Source of the DNA: Akkermansia muciniphila
GTDB lineage: Bacteria > Verrucomicrobiota > Verrucomicrobiia > Verrucomicrobiales > Akkermansiaceae
DNA: 64,000 nucleotides
Assembly: GCA_945890645.1 (NCBI GenBank)
Contig: CAMDCV010000002.1
Coordinates: 124,001 to 188,000 of the forward strand
Reading direction: 5' to 3'
Positions 16,963-25,636 of this stretch are shown one piece after another. The notes under the pieces are model-generated. The model saw nothing but the letters and a program-made list of their open reading frames with translations, was not told the origin of the DNA and did no database searches. A program made the position numbers and the translations under genes. Numbering within the stretch: position 1 is the stretch's first letter; each line of letters starts with the position of its first letter.

Positions 16963-19314
16963 CTACTCCTCAATGGGTTGCGCACGCAGTGGTGGATCGT
17001 TAGGTTCGTCTAAAGGAATAGCGCGTAACGGTTGACGGGATGGTTCTTCGATGGGAACTGCGCGCAGGGGATTGTTATGATTGTGAGGGGCACTTTGTGG
17101 TTCATCAATAGGGATCGCGCGCGCTGGATGAATGGGGCACCAGTCGTTGGGAGCGGGTGCGATATCGACCGGCACTTGATCGACATACGAGGTTCCTGCG
17201 GCATGGCAGCCCGCAGTGGCCCGTTTGCCCGATGATTTGCAAAGCGAGCAGCTGATGAGACCGGAGTCTCGTGTCATTTCTTGAAACGGATTCGCTTTGT
17301 AGCCAAGGCGGTCGGCCGTTTTCATGATATCCACCCAAATCGGCAACGCTAGGGTAGAGCCGTAGCCGCCTTGCACGGTGCGTTTGGGATCATCCATGCC
17401 GCACCAAACGGCGCAGGTCAGTGAGGATGTATAGCCCGCGAACCAAGCGTCTTTAAAATTGTTAGTCGTGCCCGTTTTGCCAGCACAGGGTCTGTCGAAG
17501 CCCAGGCGTCGAACTGCGCTTGCTGTGCCGGTGGTCGTGACTTCTTGCAGAATTTTGGAAACCGAGTAGGCAGAGCCGGGCGAAGCGGCTTGATAAGGAA
17601 GAGGCGGCGTTTCATAGACGAGTTCGCCACTGCGTTTGCGGATCGAGGAAATCAAAAACGGACGATAGCGCACACCGCCGTTGGGCAGCATCGAGTAGGC
17701 TGAGGCAACTTGGTAGGGAGTCGCTTCCCATGATCCGAGATAGGACGAGGGAGTTTGCGGCAACTTGATGTTAAAGGCTTGCTCACAGACGTGAGTCACA
17801 TTGCCAAGGCCTGCATGGTTGCCGACGCGCACCGACATCGTATTGCGAGAGCGAATCAATCCATACGAGACTGGATGGGGGCCGCCGTAGGTGCCATCAG
17901 AATTTTTGGGATGCCAACTTGCGGGCGCGCCTTTGATTTCTCCTGAAGCGATATAGCCATCGGAAATCATTGTATCGGGTCGCAAGCCTTTGTCGAAAGC
18001 AGCGAGATAAACAAATGGTTTAAACACCGAACCGATTTGTCGTTTCGCTTGAATCGCGCGGTTGAATTTCGATTCGTCGGCGGAGCGCCCACCGACGAAG
18101 GCAAGCACCGCACCAGTGTGGTTTTCGATCACAACTGCGGCACCTTGAATGTAGGCTGTGGGAGTTTTTTTCCCTTCAGGGATCGCCTGCCACTGAGTGC
18201 GGGTTTGGTGAGGATAGCCGGAAGATTTCTCGATTTTGGCTAATGTGGCTTCCACTGCCTCCTCGGCTTTGGCTTGAATCAATTGATCGATCGTCGTGGT
18301 GATGATCAATCCGCCAGACTCGATGTTCTCTTTTTCCAGAATGATTTCCAAATCGCGACGAATGGCATCGACCGCGTAGGACTCACGCACCTTGCGACGA
18401 TTGGCGGGGCGAATGTCGAGAGGCTGTGCTTTGGCTTCATCGGCCTGCGCTCGTGTGATGACTTCTGCGGTAACCATGCGCTCGAGGGTGGAATTGCGTT
18501 CACGAATTGCGGCATCCATGTTATAAAAGGGATTGAACGCATCGGGACCGCGGACAATGCCTGCAAGCATCGCCGATTCCGATAGATCCAATTCGGAGGC
18601 GTTCTTTTCGAAATAGATTCGTGAGGCTTCTTGGATGCCACGTATGGATCGGCCCCAGTTGATGGAATTCAGATATGCTTCAAGAACACGATCTTTACTG
18701 CCAAGATATTTTTCGATGCGAATGGCTAGAGCAATTTCTAAAAATTTGCGATCAATGAGCTCCCACTTGCTTTGTTTGACACCATATTTTTTTAACTGAA
18801 AGACGTCTGATGCCAGTTGCTGGGTGATGGTCGAGGCACCTTCGCGCTTGCCTTGGGAGTTCTTCCATGCGGCGCGCACGATGCCGATGGTGTCAAATGC
18901 GCCGTGCTTGTAGAATCGTTCATCCTCACGAGCGAGGATGGCCTTGCGGAAATCGGGAGAGACTTGATCGAGTGTGATAATGTCGCGGATTTCACCATGC
19001 ATGCGAGCCAATTCATTATTGCGACGGTCGAGGATCACCGAGCGCTCGGGCATTGCATGTATTTTCGCTAGATCGTATTGCTTGGAGCGCAAGCCATAAA
19101 TGATGCTGAGGAAAAGGAGCACATAAAGCCCAGCGATCGCGGGGTCGCCGATCGCACGAAGGAGAATTCGAACGACGGGTGGGCGATGTCGAATGGTGAA
19201 GTGAAACAAATGAAACGGCCACAGCAAAAGCAGTGAAAGCAGGTGCGGAGGGCGCGTAGCCTCTTCGGAGGGACGGCGTTTGGGCGAGGATTTGCCAGGT
19301 GAGGAACGAGCCAT
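16963..19314 (-). CDS. Class A penicillin-binding protein (bifunctional transglycosylase/transpeptidase)
   Basis: From the ATG at 19314 the protein has 783 residues; the track start adds 50 unlikely residues. A cytoplasmic tail and one span (IAGLYVLLFLSIIYGL) come first. The GT51 domain follows (AREDERFYKHGAFD, ASTITQQLA), then the transpeptidase domain with IGSVFKPF (SxxK), SRN (SxN) and KTGTTNNF (KTG). After the catalytic part there is a Cys motif (CSLCKSSGK) and an unusual tail of four RA-x-P-[IL]-[DE]-E repeats separated by proline-rich linkers. It synthesises peptidoglycan at the inner membrane and is divergent from pyrH. Confidence 0.92.
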   Translation of the reverse strand: MARSSPGKSSPKRRPSEEATRPPHLLSLLLLWPFHLFHFTIRHRPPVVRILLRAIGDPAIAGLYVLLFLSIIYGLRSKQYDLAKIHAMPERSVILDRRNNELARMHGEIRDIITLDQVSPDFRKAILAREDERFYKHGAFDTIGIVRAAWKNSQGKREGASTITQQLASDVFQLKKYGVKQSKWELIDRKFLEIALAIRIEKYLGSKDRVLEAYLNSINWGRSIRGIQEASRIYFEKNASELDLSESAMLAGIVRGPDAFNPFYNMDAAIRERNSTLERMVTAEVITRAQADEAKAQPLDIRPANRRKVRESYAVDAIRRDLEIILEKENIESGGLIITTTIDQLIQAKAEEAVEATLAKIEKSSGYPHQTRTQWQAIPEGKKTPTAYIQGAAVVIENHTGAVLAFVGGRSADESKFNRAIQAKRQIGSVFKPFVYLAAFDKGLRPDTMISDGYIASGEIKGAPASWHPKNSDGTYGGPHPVSYGLIRSRNTMSVRVGNHAGLGNVTHVCEQAFNIKLPQTPSSYLGSWEATPYQVASAYSMLPNGGVRYRPFLISSIRKRSGELVYETPPLPYQAASPGSAYSVSKILQEVTTTGTASAVRRLGFDRPCAGKTGTTNNFKDAWFAGYTSSLTCAVWCGMDDPKRTVQGGYGSTLALPIWVDIMKTADRLGYKANPFQEMTRDSGLISCSLCKSSGKRATAGCHAAGTSYVDQVPVDIAPAPNDWCPIHPARAIPIDEPQSAPHNHNNPLRAVPIEEPSRQPLRAIPLDEPNDPPLRAQPIEE

Positions 19315-19503
19315 AGAGGTGAATGCACGTAACGTAGGGCGGTGTAGGCGGAATTTCGAGACTGATTTTGTGAAAAATCGATGAAGATTGTGTGACGGCA
19401 TTTTGTGAATTCTCATACAATGTGTAATTTTTTTGCGGCAAATCATCTTGGGAATTGCCATCATTGTGGATTTATGTTGGAGTCTCTCAGCCTGAACTCA
19501 TCT

Positions 19504-20235
19504 ATGACCTCACCTTCTTCCGACCCACGACAATTCCGCCGCGCCATTTTAAAACTTAGCGGAGAGGCCCTGCGGGAGGTGGGCAGTCGGGATAACATTT
19601 CGCCGGAGATCGTCGATCGTATTGCGAGTGAAATTTCCGTCGCACTGAAAAGCGGTTTGCAACTAGGAGTGGTCGTCGGTGGTGGAAATTTTTGGCGTGG
19701 TGCCGCTGCTAGTGCCCGCGGCATGGATCGTGCGACAGCCGACTACGTGGGTATGCTGGCGACGGTTATGAATGCTCTGGCATTGCAAAGCGCGCTCGAA
19801 GACGAAGGAGTGCCCTGCGTGGTGATGTCGGCAATTGAAATGCAAAATGTTGCCGAGACCTTTATTCGCCGTCGTGCGGAAAGATATCTGGAAGAAGGCA
19901 AAGTCGTGGTTTTCGCCGCAGGCACTGGCTGTCCGTTTTTCTCGACGGATACCACCGCGGCATTGCGCGCGAGTGAGATGTCGGCGCAAGTGATTTTCAA
20001 AGCGACGATGGTGGATGGCGTTTACGACAGCGACCCAAAGAAAAATCCGGACGCCAAGCGCTACGAAACCGTATCGTTTCAAGAGTGCATTTCCTCACAA
20101 CTCAAGGTCATGGATACGACGGCTTTCAGCCTCTGCATGGACAATCACATTCCGATCATCGTGTTTGATCTCGAAAAACCCGGCAACATCACCACCGCAT
20201 TACTCGGGGGTGACATCGGCACCGTGGTGCAATAA
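19504..20235 (+). CDS. pyrH: Uridylate kinase (UMP kinase)
   Basis: A 243-residue amino-acid-kinase-fold enzyme that phosphorylates UMP to UDP. Diagnostic pieces are the start AILKLSGEAL, the GGGNFWRGAAAS loop, the segment MDRATADYVGMLATVMNALAL and the DTTAFSLCMDN nucleotide-binding end. The ATG at 19504 is chosen because the upstream extension in the track (from 19405) is not family-like. frr follows 22 bp later, the usual pyrH-frr pairing of translation and ribosome genes. Confidence 0.95.
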   Translation: MTSPSSDPRQFRRAILKLSGEALREVGSRDNISPEIVDRIASEISVALKSGLQLGVVVGGGNFWRGAAASARGMDRATADYVGMLATVMNALALQSALEDEGVPCVVMSAIEMQNVAETFIRRRAERYLEEGKVVVFAAGTGCPFFSTDTTAALRASEMSAQVIFKATMVDGVYDSDPKKNPDAKRYETVSFQECISSQLKVMDTTAFSLCMDNHIPIIVFDLEKPGNITTALLGGDIGTVVQ

Positions 20236-20257
20236 TTTACTTTAACAATTCAGCAGT

Positions 20258-20824
20258 ATGGACCCCGAAGAAGCATTGATGGAAGTCGAAATGGACATGC
20301 AAAAAGCCGTGGAGCATTTGCTTCACGAGTTCAGCAGCGTCCGCACCGGAAAGGCATCGCCCGCTTTGATCGAAAACATGGACGTCTATGTGCGTGCCTA
20401 TGATTCCGTGATGAAACTCAAAGCCGTCGCTGTGGTGACCACGCCCGAGCCCCGCATGCTGATGGTGCAGCCCTTTGATCCCTCGACCACGCAGGACATC
20501 GAACGCGCCATCCGTGAAAGCAAGCTGGGTCTCAATCCTTCTGCCGCGGATCGCTCGATCCGTGTGCCAGTGCCCGAACTCTCCGAGGAGCGGCGTCGCG
20601 AGATGGCGAAGCTCATCAAACAGATGGGCGAGGAAGCCAAAGTAAGCGTGCGTCAAGTGCGCAAAGAGGGCATGGATGCCGCGAAAAAAATGAAAGCGGA
20701 TAACGTCCTCACCGAAGATGGGCAGAAAGTTTTCGAGGAAGACGTACAAAAACTCACCGATAAATCCGTGAAAGAAATCGACGTGCATGTCGTTGCAAAA
20801 GAGAAAGAGATCATGAAGATTTGA
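20258..20824 (+). CDS. frr: Ribosome recycling factor
   Basis: A 188-residue protein of standard length that, with EF-G, splits the post-termination ribosome. The conserved features are VRTGKASPALIENM, the PFDPSTTQDIERAI segment and the C-terminal helical bundle pattern SEERRREMAKLIKQMGEEAKV with the RQVRKEGMD motif. It is cotranscribed with pyrH and ends at a bidirectional hairpin terminator shared with efp. Confidence 0.97.
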   Translation: MDPEEALMEVEMDMQKAVEHLLHEFSSVRTGKASPALIENMDVYVRAYDSVMKLKAVAVVTTPEPRMLMVQPFDPSTTQDIERAIRESKLGLNPSAADRSIRVPVPELSEERRREMAKLIKQMGEEAKVSVRQVRKEGMDAAKKMKADNVLTEDGQKVFEEDVQKLTDKSVKEIDVHVVAKEKEIMKI

Positions 20825-20854
20825 TTCACGCTATTCGCAATCTGAAGCGATCAT

Positions 20855-20890
20855 AAAAAAAGCGGCCGTGATAACCACGGCCGCTTTTTT
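20855..20890. terminator. Bidirectional Rho-independent terminator between frr and efp
   Basis: A perfect 9-bp GC-rich stem (GCGGCCGTG / CACGGCCGC) with a 5-base loop is flanked by A6-7 on the left and T6 on the right, so it serves both converging genes. Confidence 0.93.
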
Positions 20891-20908
20891 GATAAATATT
20901 CTAGTCAA

Positions 20909-21472
20909 TCAAGCTCTTCCCAAGTAACTGCCGTCTTCTGTTTTGACGATCAGTTTTTCACCAGGGTTGATGAAAAGCGGCACTTGCATCGACAGGCCGG
21001 TTTCCATGATGGCGGCTTTGTAAACGTTGTTGGCGGAATCGCCTTTGACGCCCTCGGGGGAGTCAGCGACGATCATTATCATGGACGGGGGAAGCTCCAC
21101 AGCAGCGACATTCGAGTCAGTGAAGAGAAGGGTGTAGTTGTGACCTTCGATGAGGTAATATTTCACTGGCGCGATGAGTTCCTCGTGAACTACAACGTCC
21201 TCGTAAGTGTCATTGTTGAGGAAGTGGAAACCGCTGGAATCTTTGTAGGAATATTCGTGCGGAATGCGCTCGAGCAGCACGCTGTCCATCGAGTCATTCG
21301 AGGTCATGCGCAGGTTGAAAACTTTTTGCGTATTGACGCTGCGGACCGACATTTGCACATACGAAGCCATGCGGGGAGGGGTCTTTAGCTCGTGGCTGAT
21401 GACGATGCAGACTTCATTGTTGTGGCGGACGGCGTGTCCTTTGCGGAGATTGATGATCGGTGTACTGGCCAT
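20909..21472 (-). CDS. efp: Translation elongation factor P
   Basis: A 187-residue protein starting at the ATG at 21472 (MASTPIINLRKG...); the track's 567-aa ORF runs back through trxB. The three OB/KOW-like domains are intact, with VELPPSMIMIVADSPEGVKGD and VPLFINPGEKLIVKTEDG marking domains II and III. EF-P rescues ribosomes stalled on polyproline. The tip of domain I reads KTPPRMASY; aligned to E. coli KPGKGQA, the modified lysine 34 is an arginine here. That is the residue type rhamnosylated by EarP in some bacteria. No earP, epmA or epmB is in the window. Confidence 0.95.
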   Translation of the reverse strand: MASTPIINLRKGHAVRHNNEVCIVISHELKTPPRMASYVQMSVRSVNTQKVFNLRMTSNDSMDSVLLERIPHEYSYKDSSGFHFLNNDTYEDVVVHEELIAPVKYYLIEGHNYTLLFTDSNVAAVELPPSMIMIVADSPEGVKGDSANNVYKAAIMETGLSMQVPLFINPGEKLIVKTEDGSYLGRA

Positions 21473-21546
21473 GGGTATCGGGTGTTGCGGGGCGCGGTAT
21501 AAGTGCCACCTGCCGCGCACGCAAGCTCTTTTTCTATGCGGAGAAT

Positions 21547-21562
21547 GATGGAAATTTCCATC
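21547..21562. promoter_or_regulatory. 16-bp perfect palindrome upstream of trxB
   Basis: GATGGAAATTTCCATC is its own reverse complement. It lies in the 147-bp divergent gap between efp and trxB, 16 bp upstream of a TTGACA hexamer at 21578-21583, which itself ends 36 bp before the trxB ATG. It is a plausible operator, but no regulator can be named and no good -10 box follows. Confidence 0.4.
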
Positions 21563-21619
21563 GTGATGCTTGCGGAGTTGACAAAAGAAGCGGAACGCGG
21601 AGACTCTCGCGCAGCTATT

Positions 21620-22552
21620 ATGGAAGACGTTATTATCATTGGAACCGGATGCGCGGGTTACACCGCAGCCATTTACACCGCTCGCGCCAACCTCAAGCCG
21701 CTGATGCTCTCGGGCACGCAGCCAGGCGGACAACTCACGACTACCACCGAGGTGGAAAATTTCCCTGGTCATCCTGACGGCATCATGGGGCCTGATTTGA
21801 TGATGAAGATGCAGACGCAGGCGGAGAAATTCGGCACGCGCATCGCTTATGAAATGGTGGAAAGCATTACACGCAAGGAGGATGGAACATTTGCCGTAAA
21901 GACGGGTTCCACCACTCACGAGGCGAAAACCGTCATTGTCGCCACAGGTGCTGCACCGCGTCACTTGGGCTTGCCGAACGAGCAGAGTTTGATTGGTCGT
22001 GGTCTGACTTCTTGCGCGACCTGCGATGGGGCCTTTTACCCGAATGTTCCTGTGGCTGTCATTGGTGGCGGCGACAGCGCCTGCGAAGAGGCGGGTTTCC
22101 TCACACGTTTTGCGAGCAAAGTGTATTTGGTGCATCGTCGTGATGAGCTCCGCGCTTCGAAAATTATGGCCGATCGTGCATTGGCCAATCCGAAGATTGA
22201 GCCGCTCTGGAACTCCGGCGTCACGGCCTATCTCACCGACGAAAAAGGCGAAATGCGCGCGATCACCCTGAAAAATCTTGTCGATGGCACGGAGAGCGAA
22301 GTGGAAGTGAAGTGCGTATTCGTTGCAATCGGTCACGTGCCCAATAGCAGCTTTCTCGGTGGCCTCGTCGATCTCGATGAAAACGGCTATATTTTGCAAG
22401 TGCCGGGGCGGACGCAGACAAAAACGCCTGGACTTTTCGCGGCGGGCGATGTGGCAGACCACTACTACCGTCAGGCGATTACAGCGGCCGGACAGGGATG
22501 TGCGGCCGCTTTGGAAGCGGAGCGCTACCTCGCGGATCATGAAGGGCATTGA
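21620..22552 (+). CDS. trxB: Thioredoxin reductase
   Basis: A 310-residue flavoenzyme that passes electrons from NADPH to thioredoxin. FAD binding is marked by [15 protein letters not shown] at the N-terminus, the redox disulfide by SCATCDGAF (CxxC) near residue 137, and the NADPH site by [15 protein letters not shown]. The C-terminal [23 protein letters not shown] closes the FAD site. The ATG at 21620 begins the conserved core; the 39 extra residues in the track have no counterpart in the family. The length is typical. Confidence 0.95.
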   Translation: MEDVIIIGTGCAGYTAAIYTARANLKPLMLSGTQPGGQLTTTTEVENFPGHPDGIMGPDLMMKMQTQAEKFGTRIAYEMVESITRKEDGTFAVKTGSTTHEAKTVIVATGAAPRHLGLPNEQSLIGRGLTSCATCDGAFYPNVPVAVIGGGDSACEEAGFLTRFASKVYLVHRRDELRASKIMADRALANPKIEPLWNSGVTAYLTDEKGEMRAITLKNLVDGTESEVEVKCVFVAIGHVPNSSFLGGLVDLDENGYILQVPGRTQTKTPGLFAAGDVADHYYRQAITAAGQGCAAALEAERYLADHEGH

Positions 22553-22623
22553 GTGACTGTGGCAGGCAGAACGGTGAATCATTCGCAAAATCAAACTTTT
22601 TTGAGAAAACACTCACTTTTTGC

Positions 22624-22651
22624 TTGCCAAAGCGCATCAGACAGGTATTTT
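22624..22651 (+). promoter_or_regulatory. Promoter candidate for rpsN
   Basis: TTGCCA, a 16-bp spacer and TATTTT end 16 bp before the rpsN start. The same CTTGC(C/A)A type of -35 appears before secA and the lipoprotein gene at 58977. Confidence 0.45.
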
Positions 22652-22667
22652 TCGCGTCCCGAATATT

Positions 22668-22937
22668 ATGGCAAAAGCAAGCTGGATCGCACGAAACAAA
22701 CGCAAACAGGCAACGGTAGCAAAGTATGCTGACCTGCGCATGAAATTGAAAAAGGAAAAAGACTATGTTGGTCTTACCATGCTTCCTCGCGATGCGAGCC
22801 CCACTCGCGTGGTGAATCGCTGCGAATTCAGTGGTCGTCGTCGCGCTTTCTTGCGTCGCTTCCGCCTATCTCGTATCAGCTTCCGTGAAATGGCTTCCGC
22901 CGGATTGATTCCTGGCGTTACCAAATCAAGCTGGTAA
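22668..22937 (+). CDS. rpsN: Small ribosomal subunit protein uS14
   Basis: An 89-residue protein with the uS14 core [25 protein letters not shown]. The CxxC pairs of the zinc-binding form are absent (only one Cys), so this is the long, zinc-independent type. It stands alone rather than in the spc ribosomal operon, which is common for this type. The ATG at 22668 is chosen since the family starts [10 protein letters not shown]-like. It is followed by a hairpin before the next gene. Confidence 0.96.
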   Translation: MAKASWIARNKRKQATVAKYADLRMKLKKEKDYVGLTMLPRDASPTRVVNRCEFSGRRRAFLRRFRLSRISFREMASAGLIPGVTKSSW

Positions 22938-22962
22938 AACAGGCACAATCTGTGCTTGTCTC

Positions 22963-23000
22963 GACGCGGATCGGAAATTACCCGTCTCCGCGTCTTTCTT
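22963..23000 (+). terminator. Hairpin after rpsN, possible terminator or attenuator
   Basis: An 8-bp stem (GACGCGGA / TCCGCGTC) with additional inner CGG/CCG pairing is followed by TTTCTT and then directly by the next ATG. The T-run is short, so read-through into the zinc-ribbon gene is likely. Confidence 0.45.
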
Positions 23001-23261
23001 ATGCCACTCTACGAATACATTTCCGAAGCCCCCGAGGAACCAAGTTTATCGTGTCGCATTTGCGCCAAGGGCTTTGAACTGCGCCGACCTGTCGACCGCG
23101 CACCATTGGTGGTTTGTCCGCTGTGCAAGCATCCTGTGAAAAAACTCATTTCGCGGGTGAACAGTCCCACCATCACCAAACCGATGTCAGTGACCGATGC
23201 CAAGAAGGCCGGCTTCACGATACTCGAACGCCGGGATCAAGGCGTGTATGAAAAGCTCTGA
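23001..23261 (+). CDS. FmdB-family zinc ribbon protein
   Basis: An 86-residue protein starting MPLYEYISEAPEEPSLSC, the normal opening of FmdB-type putative regulators. Two CxxC pairs (CRIC and CPLC) about 30 residues apart would bind zinc. The serine-rich tail usually seen is absent. It lies 2 bp before the CNNM/CorC gene and is probably cotranscribed with it. The biological role of the family is poorly known. Confidence 0.8.
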   Translation: MPLYEYISEAPEEPSLSCRICAKGFELRRPVDRAPLVVCPLCKHPVKKLISRVNSPTITKPMSVTDAKKAGFTILERRDQGVYEKL

Positions 23262-23263
23262 CG

Positions 23264-24676
23264 ATGCACTCGATTCTTCCCATGCTGGCGACTGCGCCGA
23301 CTGAGTATCCTCCCGCTTGGCAGATCGTCTTGTACTTGATGGGCATGGTGTTTTTCCTCCTGCTCAATGCCTTTTTTGTCGCCGCGGAATTCGCGATTGT
23401 TAAAGTTCGTCCGAGTCAGGTGGAGGGTGTCATCAAGCTCAAGCCGAAGCGCGCGCAGTCCACGCGAGCCATCATCGAGAATCTCGACCCTTACCTTTCC
23501 GCCTGCCAATTGGGCATCACCATCGCATCGCTGGCACTTGGTTTCCTCGGTGAGCCGCTGGTGGAAAGCTTGGTAGGTCCTTCTCTGAGTAAAATGTTTC
23601 CACAATTAGTCGCTGTGAAAATGGTAGGGCTCGATGTCATTTCTGCCATTTCTTTCATCATCGCCATCATGTCGTTTACGGCACTTCACGTGATCTTGGG
23701 CGAGCTGATGCCGAAGTCGGTTGCGATTCGCAAGTCGTTGGCGACTTCGTTAGAATTATCCCGCCCGCTGCAATTGTTCGCCAAGGCATTTGCGCTGCCG
23801 ATTCACTTGATGAACGGTGCCGCGAATTGGTTGCTGAAAAATTTGTTTCGTATCCAGCCGATTGATGAGCACGGTCACGCGCATAGTGCGGAGGAGTTGG
23901 TCTATTTGGTGGAGGAGAGCGAGCGGAATCAAAAGGTCACCGAGATCGAACGCGAAATTTTGGTCAACGCCCTCGAGCTCAATGAAGTTTGGGTGCGCGA
24001 TGTGATGACGCATCGCGGCGATGTCGTTTATCTCGATGCCGATCAATCTTTTCAGCACACGCTCGACATCGCGCTTAAGTCGCAGCACACGCGTTTTCCT
24101 CTCGTACGCGGCCACCTCGACAACACCCTTGGCCTGATTCACGTGAAGGACATGCTGAAACTCATCAGCGATCCGGACCCCGATCTGATGCGCATCAAGC
24201 GCGAGATGAAGGTCGTGCCGGAGACCATGCCGCTCGATGTCTTGTTGAAATTTTTCCTCACGGAACGTGCGCACGTGGCATTGGTGGCCGATGAGTTTGG
24301 TCACATTGGCGGCGTCGTGTTTCTCGATAACGTCATCGAGGAATTGGTCGGCGATATTCAGGATGAGTTCGACAATGACAAATCGGAATTCACTCGCATC
24401 AACGAGCATGAATTCGTGATTGAGGGTACCACGACCCTTAACGACCTCGCGGACTTTGAAGAAGATCTTTACATCGAAAGTGGTGAGGTAACAACGGTCG
24501 GTGGCTACATTACGCAAATGCTAGGCCGTTTCCCTGAATTGGGTGAAACGATCGAAATCCTCGGCTACGAGGCCCGCGTCACCAGCGTGGATGATCGCTT
24601 GGTCGGACAGATTCATTTCCGCAAACTTCAGCCGAAAGAAGAGTCGGCTGAAGGGGAAAAGAGCGATGAAGCGTAA
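23264..24676 (+). CDS. CNNM/CorC-family membrane protein (HlyC/CorC type)
   Basis: A 470-residue inner-membrane protein. The N-terminal DUF21/CNNM domain has about four hydrophobic segments, including IVLYLMGMVFFLLLNAFFVAAEF and DVISAISFIIAIMSFTALHVILGELMPKSVAI (residues about 15-160). A CBS pair follows (VWVRDVMTHRGDVVYLD and DTTLDIAL-like region, about 235-360), then a CorC_HlyC domain with VAGATTL-type sequence (EFVIEGTTTLNDLADFEE). Members act in Mg2+/Co2+ efflux or transport. The N-terminus is extended with a periplasmic lead. It is convergent with the thioredoxin-fold gene. Confidence 0.87.
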   Translation: MHSILPMLATAPTEYPPAWQIVLYLMGMVFFLLLNAFFVAAEFAIVKVRPSQVEGVIKLKPKRAQSTRAIIENLDPYLSACQLGITIASLALGFLGEPLVESLVGPSLSKMFPQLVAVKMVGLDVISAISFIIAIMSFTALHVILGELMPKSVAIRKSLATSLELSRPLQLFAKAFALPIHLMNGAANWLLKNLFRIQPIDEHGHAHSAEELVYLVEESERNQKVTEIEREILVNALELNEVWVRDVMTHRGDVVYLDADQSFQHTLDIALKSQHTRFPLVRGHLDNTLGLIHVKDMLKLISDPDPDLMRIKREMKVVPETMPLDVLLKFFLTERAHVALVADEFGHIGGVVFLDNVIEELVGDIQDEFDNDKSEFTRINEHEFVIEGTTTLNDLADFEEDLYIESGEVTTVGGYITQMLGRFPELGETIEILGYEARVTSVDDRLVGQIHFRKLQPKEESAEGEKSDEA

Positions 24677-24684
24677 TCCTTAAA

Positions 24685-25629
24685 TCAAGGATTAGGTTTA
24701 GAGAGAGGAAGCTGAGCAATTTTTTCCAATAGCTTCGGACTATCAGGGCGACCGTGAAAAAGGATTTTGCCCTCAGGGCTGAGCAATACAAGAGTGGGCA
24801 TGTCAGTGACGCGGAGTTTTGCGGCAAGGCTATCTTTCGTGCGATCGAGCCATTGGGGACCAGGTAGCGGTTTCTCTTGGCCTTTGATAAACTCTTTGGC
24901 TTCGGTCAAAATTTCTGTGCGCCCATCGATGAGGATCGAGGCAAGAGCGATTTTTTCTTTCGTGAGAGATGGACTTACGGCGGAGAGGTCCATCATCGAA
25001 GTTTCGCAGTCAGCACTCCATGGTGACCAGAAATGCAGCAGGAGGGCACGGTTTTCACCGAGAGCGCTTTTGAGCGAAGCGGCTTTGTTGCTATACAAGT
25101 CGGTGACTTCGAGCGTGAGATCGATTTGTGTGTTTTTGATGTGCTCACTGAGGCGAAGACTTTCAATATACGGAGTGAACGCAGTGGCTTGGCCAGGGCT
25201 GAGCCACAGGGCCTCGGTGATATGCTTCTTGAAGTCGTCGCGCTTGTTTTCTTGAAGTGACTTAAGAGCCCTAGCGAATTCGATGACAGCGAGGAAATCT
25301 TCTTTTGTGGCGAAAATTTCCGAATGATCGAGTGAGAAGGATTTTTCCTGCTTTTCCCAAGTGGGCAATAGGCCAATGATTCCCTGGTCGTTTTTGTGTT
25401 CGACGTGGAAAAGGAAGCGCGCTTCGTTGATCGTTTGTTCGGGAACGCCTTGTTTGATCGCTTCGGCCACGGCCGCATCAAGTGCTTGCGGGTTTTCGGG
25501 GATGCTGAACAAAACATCCATCGCTGCTTCTTTGGGAGGCAACTTGATGGGTGGCGGCTCCACTTCAAAGTCCAACTCTTGGGCGTGAAGCGTGAGCAAC
25601 AAGCAACAGAGACAGGGGAGAAGTTTCAT
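24685..25629 (-). CDS. Secreted thioredoxin-fold protein lacking one active-site cysteine
   Basis: A 314-residue protein with a short signal peptide (MKLLPCLCCLLLTLHAQ; the cysteines allow lipidation as an alternative). A helical N-terminal half precedes a thioredoxin-like domain (about 185-310) with LLLHFWSPWSADCETSM and the cis-proline segment VTDMPTLVLLSPEGKILFHG. Where TlpA-type proteins have WCxxC, this has WSADC, so only the second cysteine remains and normal disulfide exchange is not expected. It is probably cotranscribed behind the LysM lipoprotein gene 7 bp upstream. Confidence 0.75.
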   Translation of the reverse strand: MKLLPCLCCLLLTLHAQELDFEVEPPPIKLPPKEAAMDVLFSIPENPQALDAAVAEAIKQGVPEQTINEARFLFHVEHKNDQGIIGLLPTWEKQEKSFSLDHSEIFATKEDFLAVIEFARALKSLQENKRDDFKKHITEALWLSPGQATAFTPYIESLRLSEHIKNTQIDLTLEVTDLYSNKAASLKSALGENRALLLHFWSPWSADCETSMMDLSAVSPSLTKEKIALASILIDGRTEILTEAKEFIKGQEKPLPGPQWLDRTKDSLAAKLRVTDMPTLVLLSPEGKILFHGRPDSPKLLEKIAQLPLSKPNP

Positions 25630-25636
25630 CGGAGAA

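Noticed and set aside
21473-22612. N-terminal extension of the 567-residue minus ORF that includes efp
   Set aside because: Runs antisense through trxB; EF-P has a normal start and length from 21472.
22943-22956. Small GCACA-ATC-TGTGC hairpin after rpsN
   Set aside because: Only 5 bp of stem and no T-run; the next hairpin at 22963 is the better terminator candidate.
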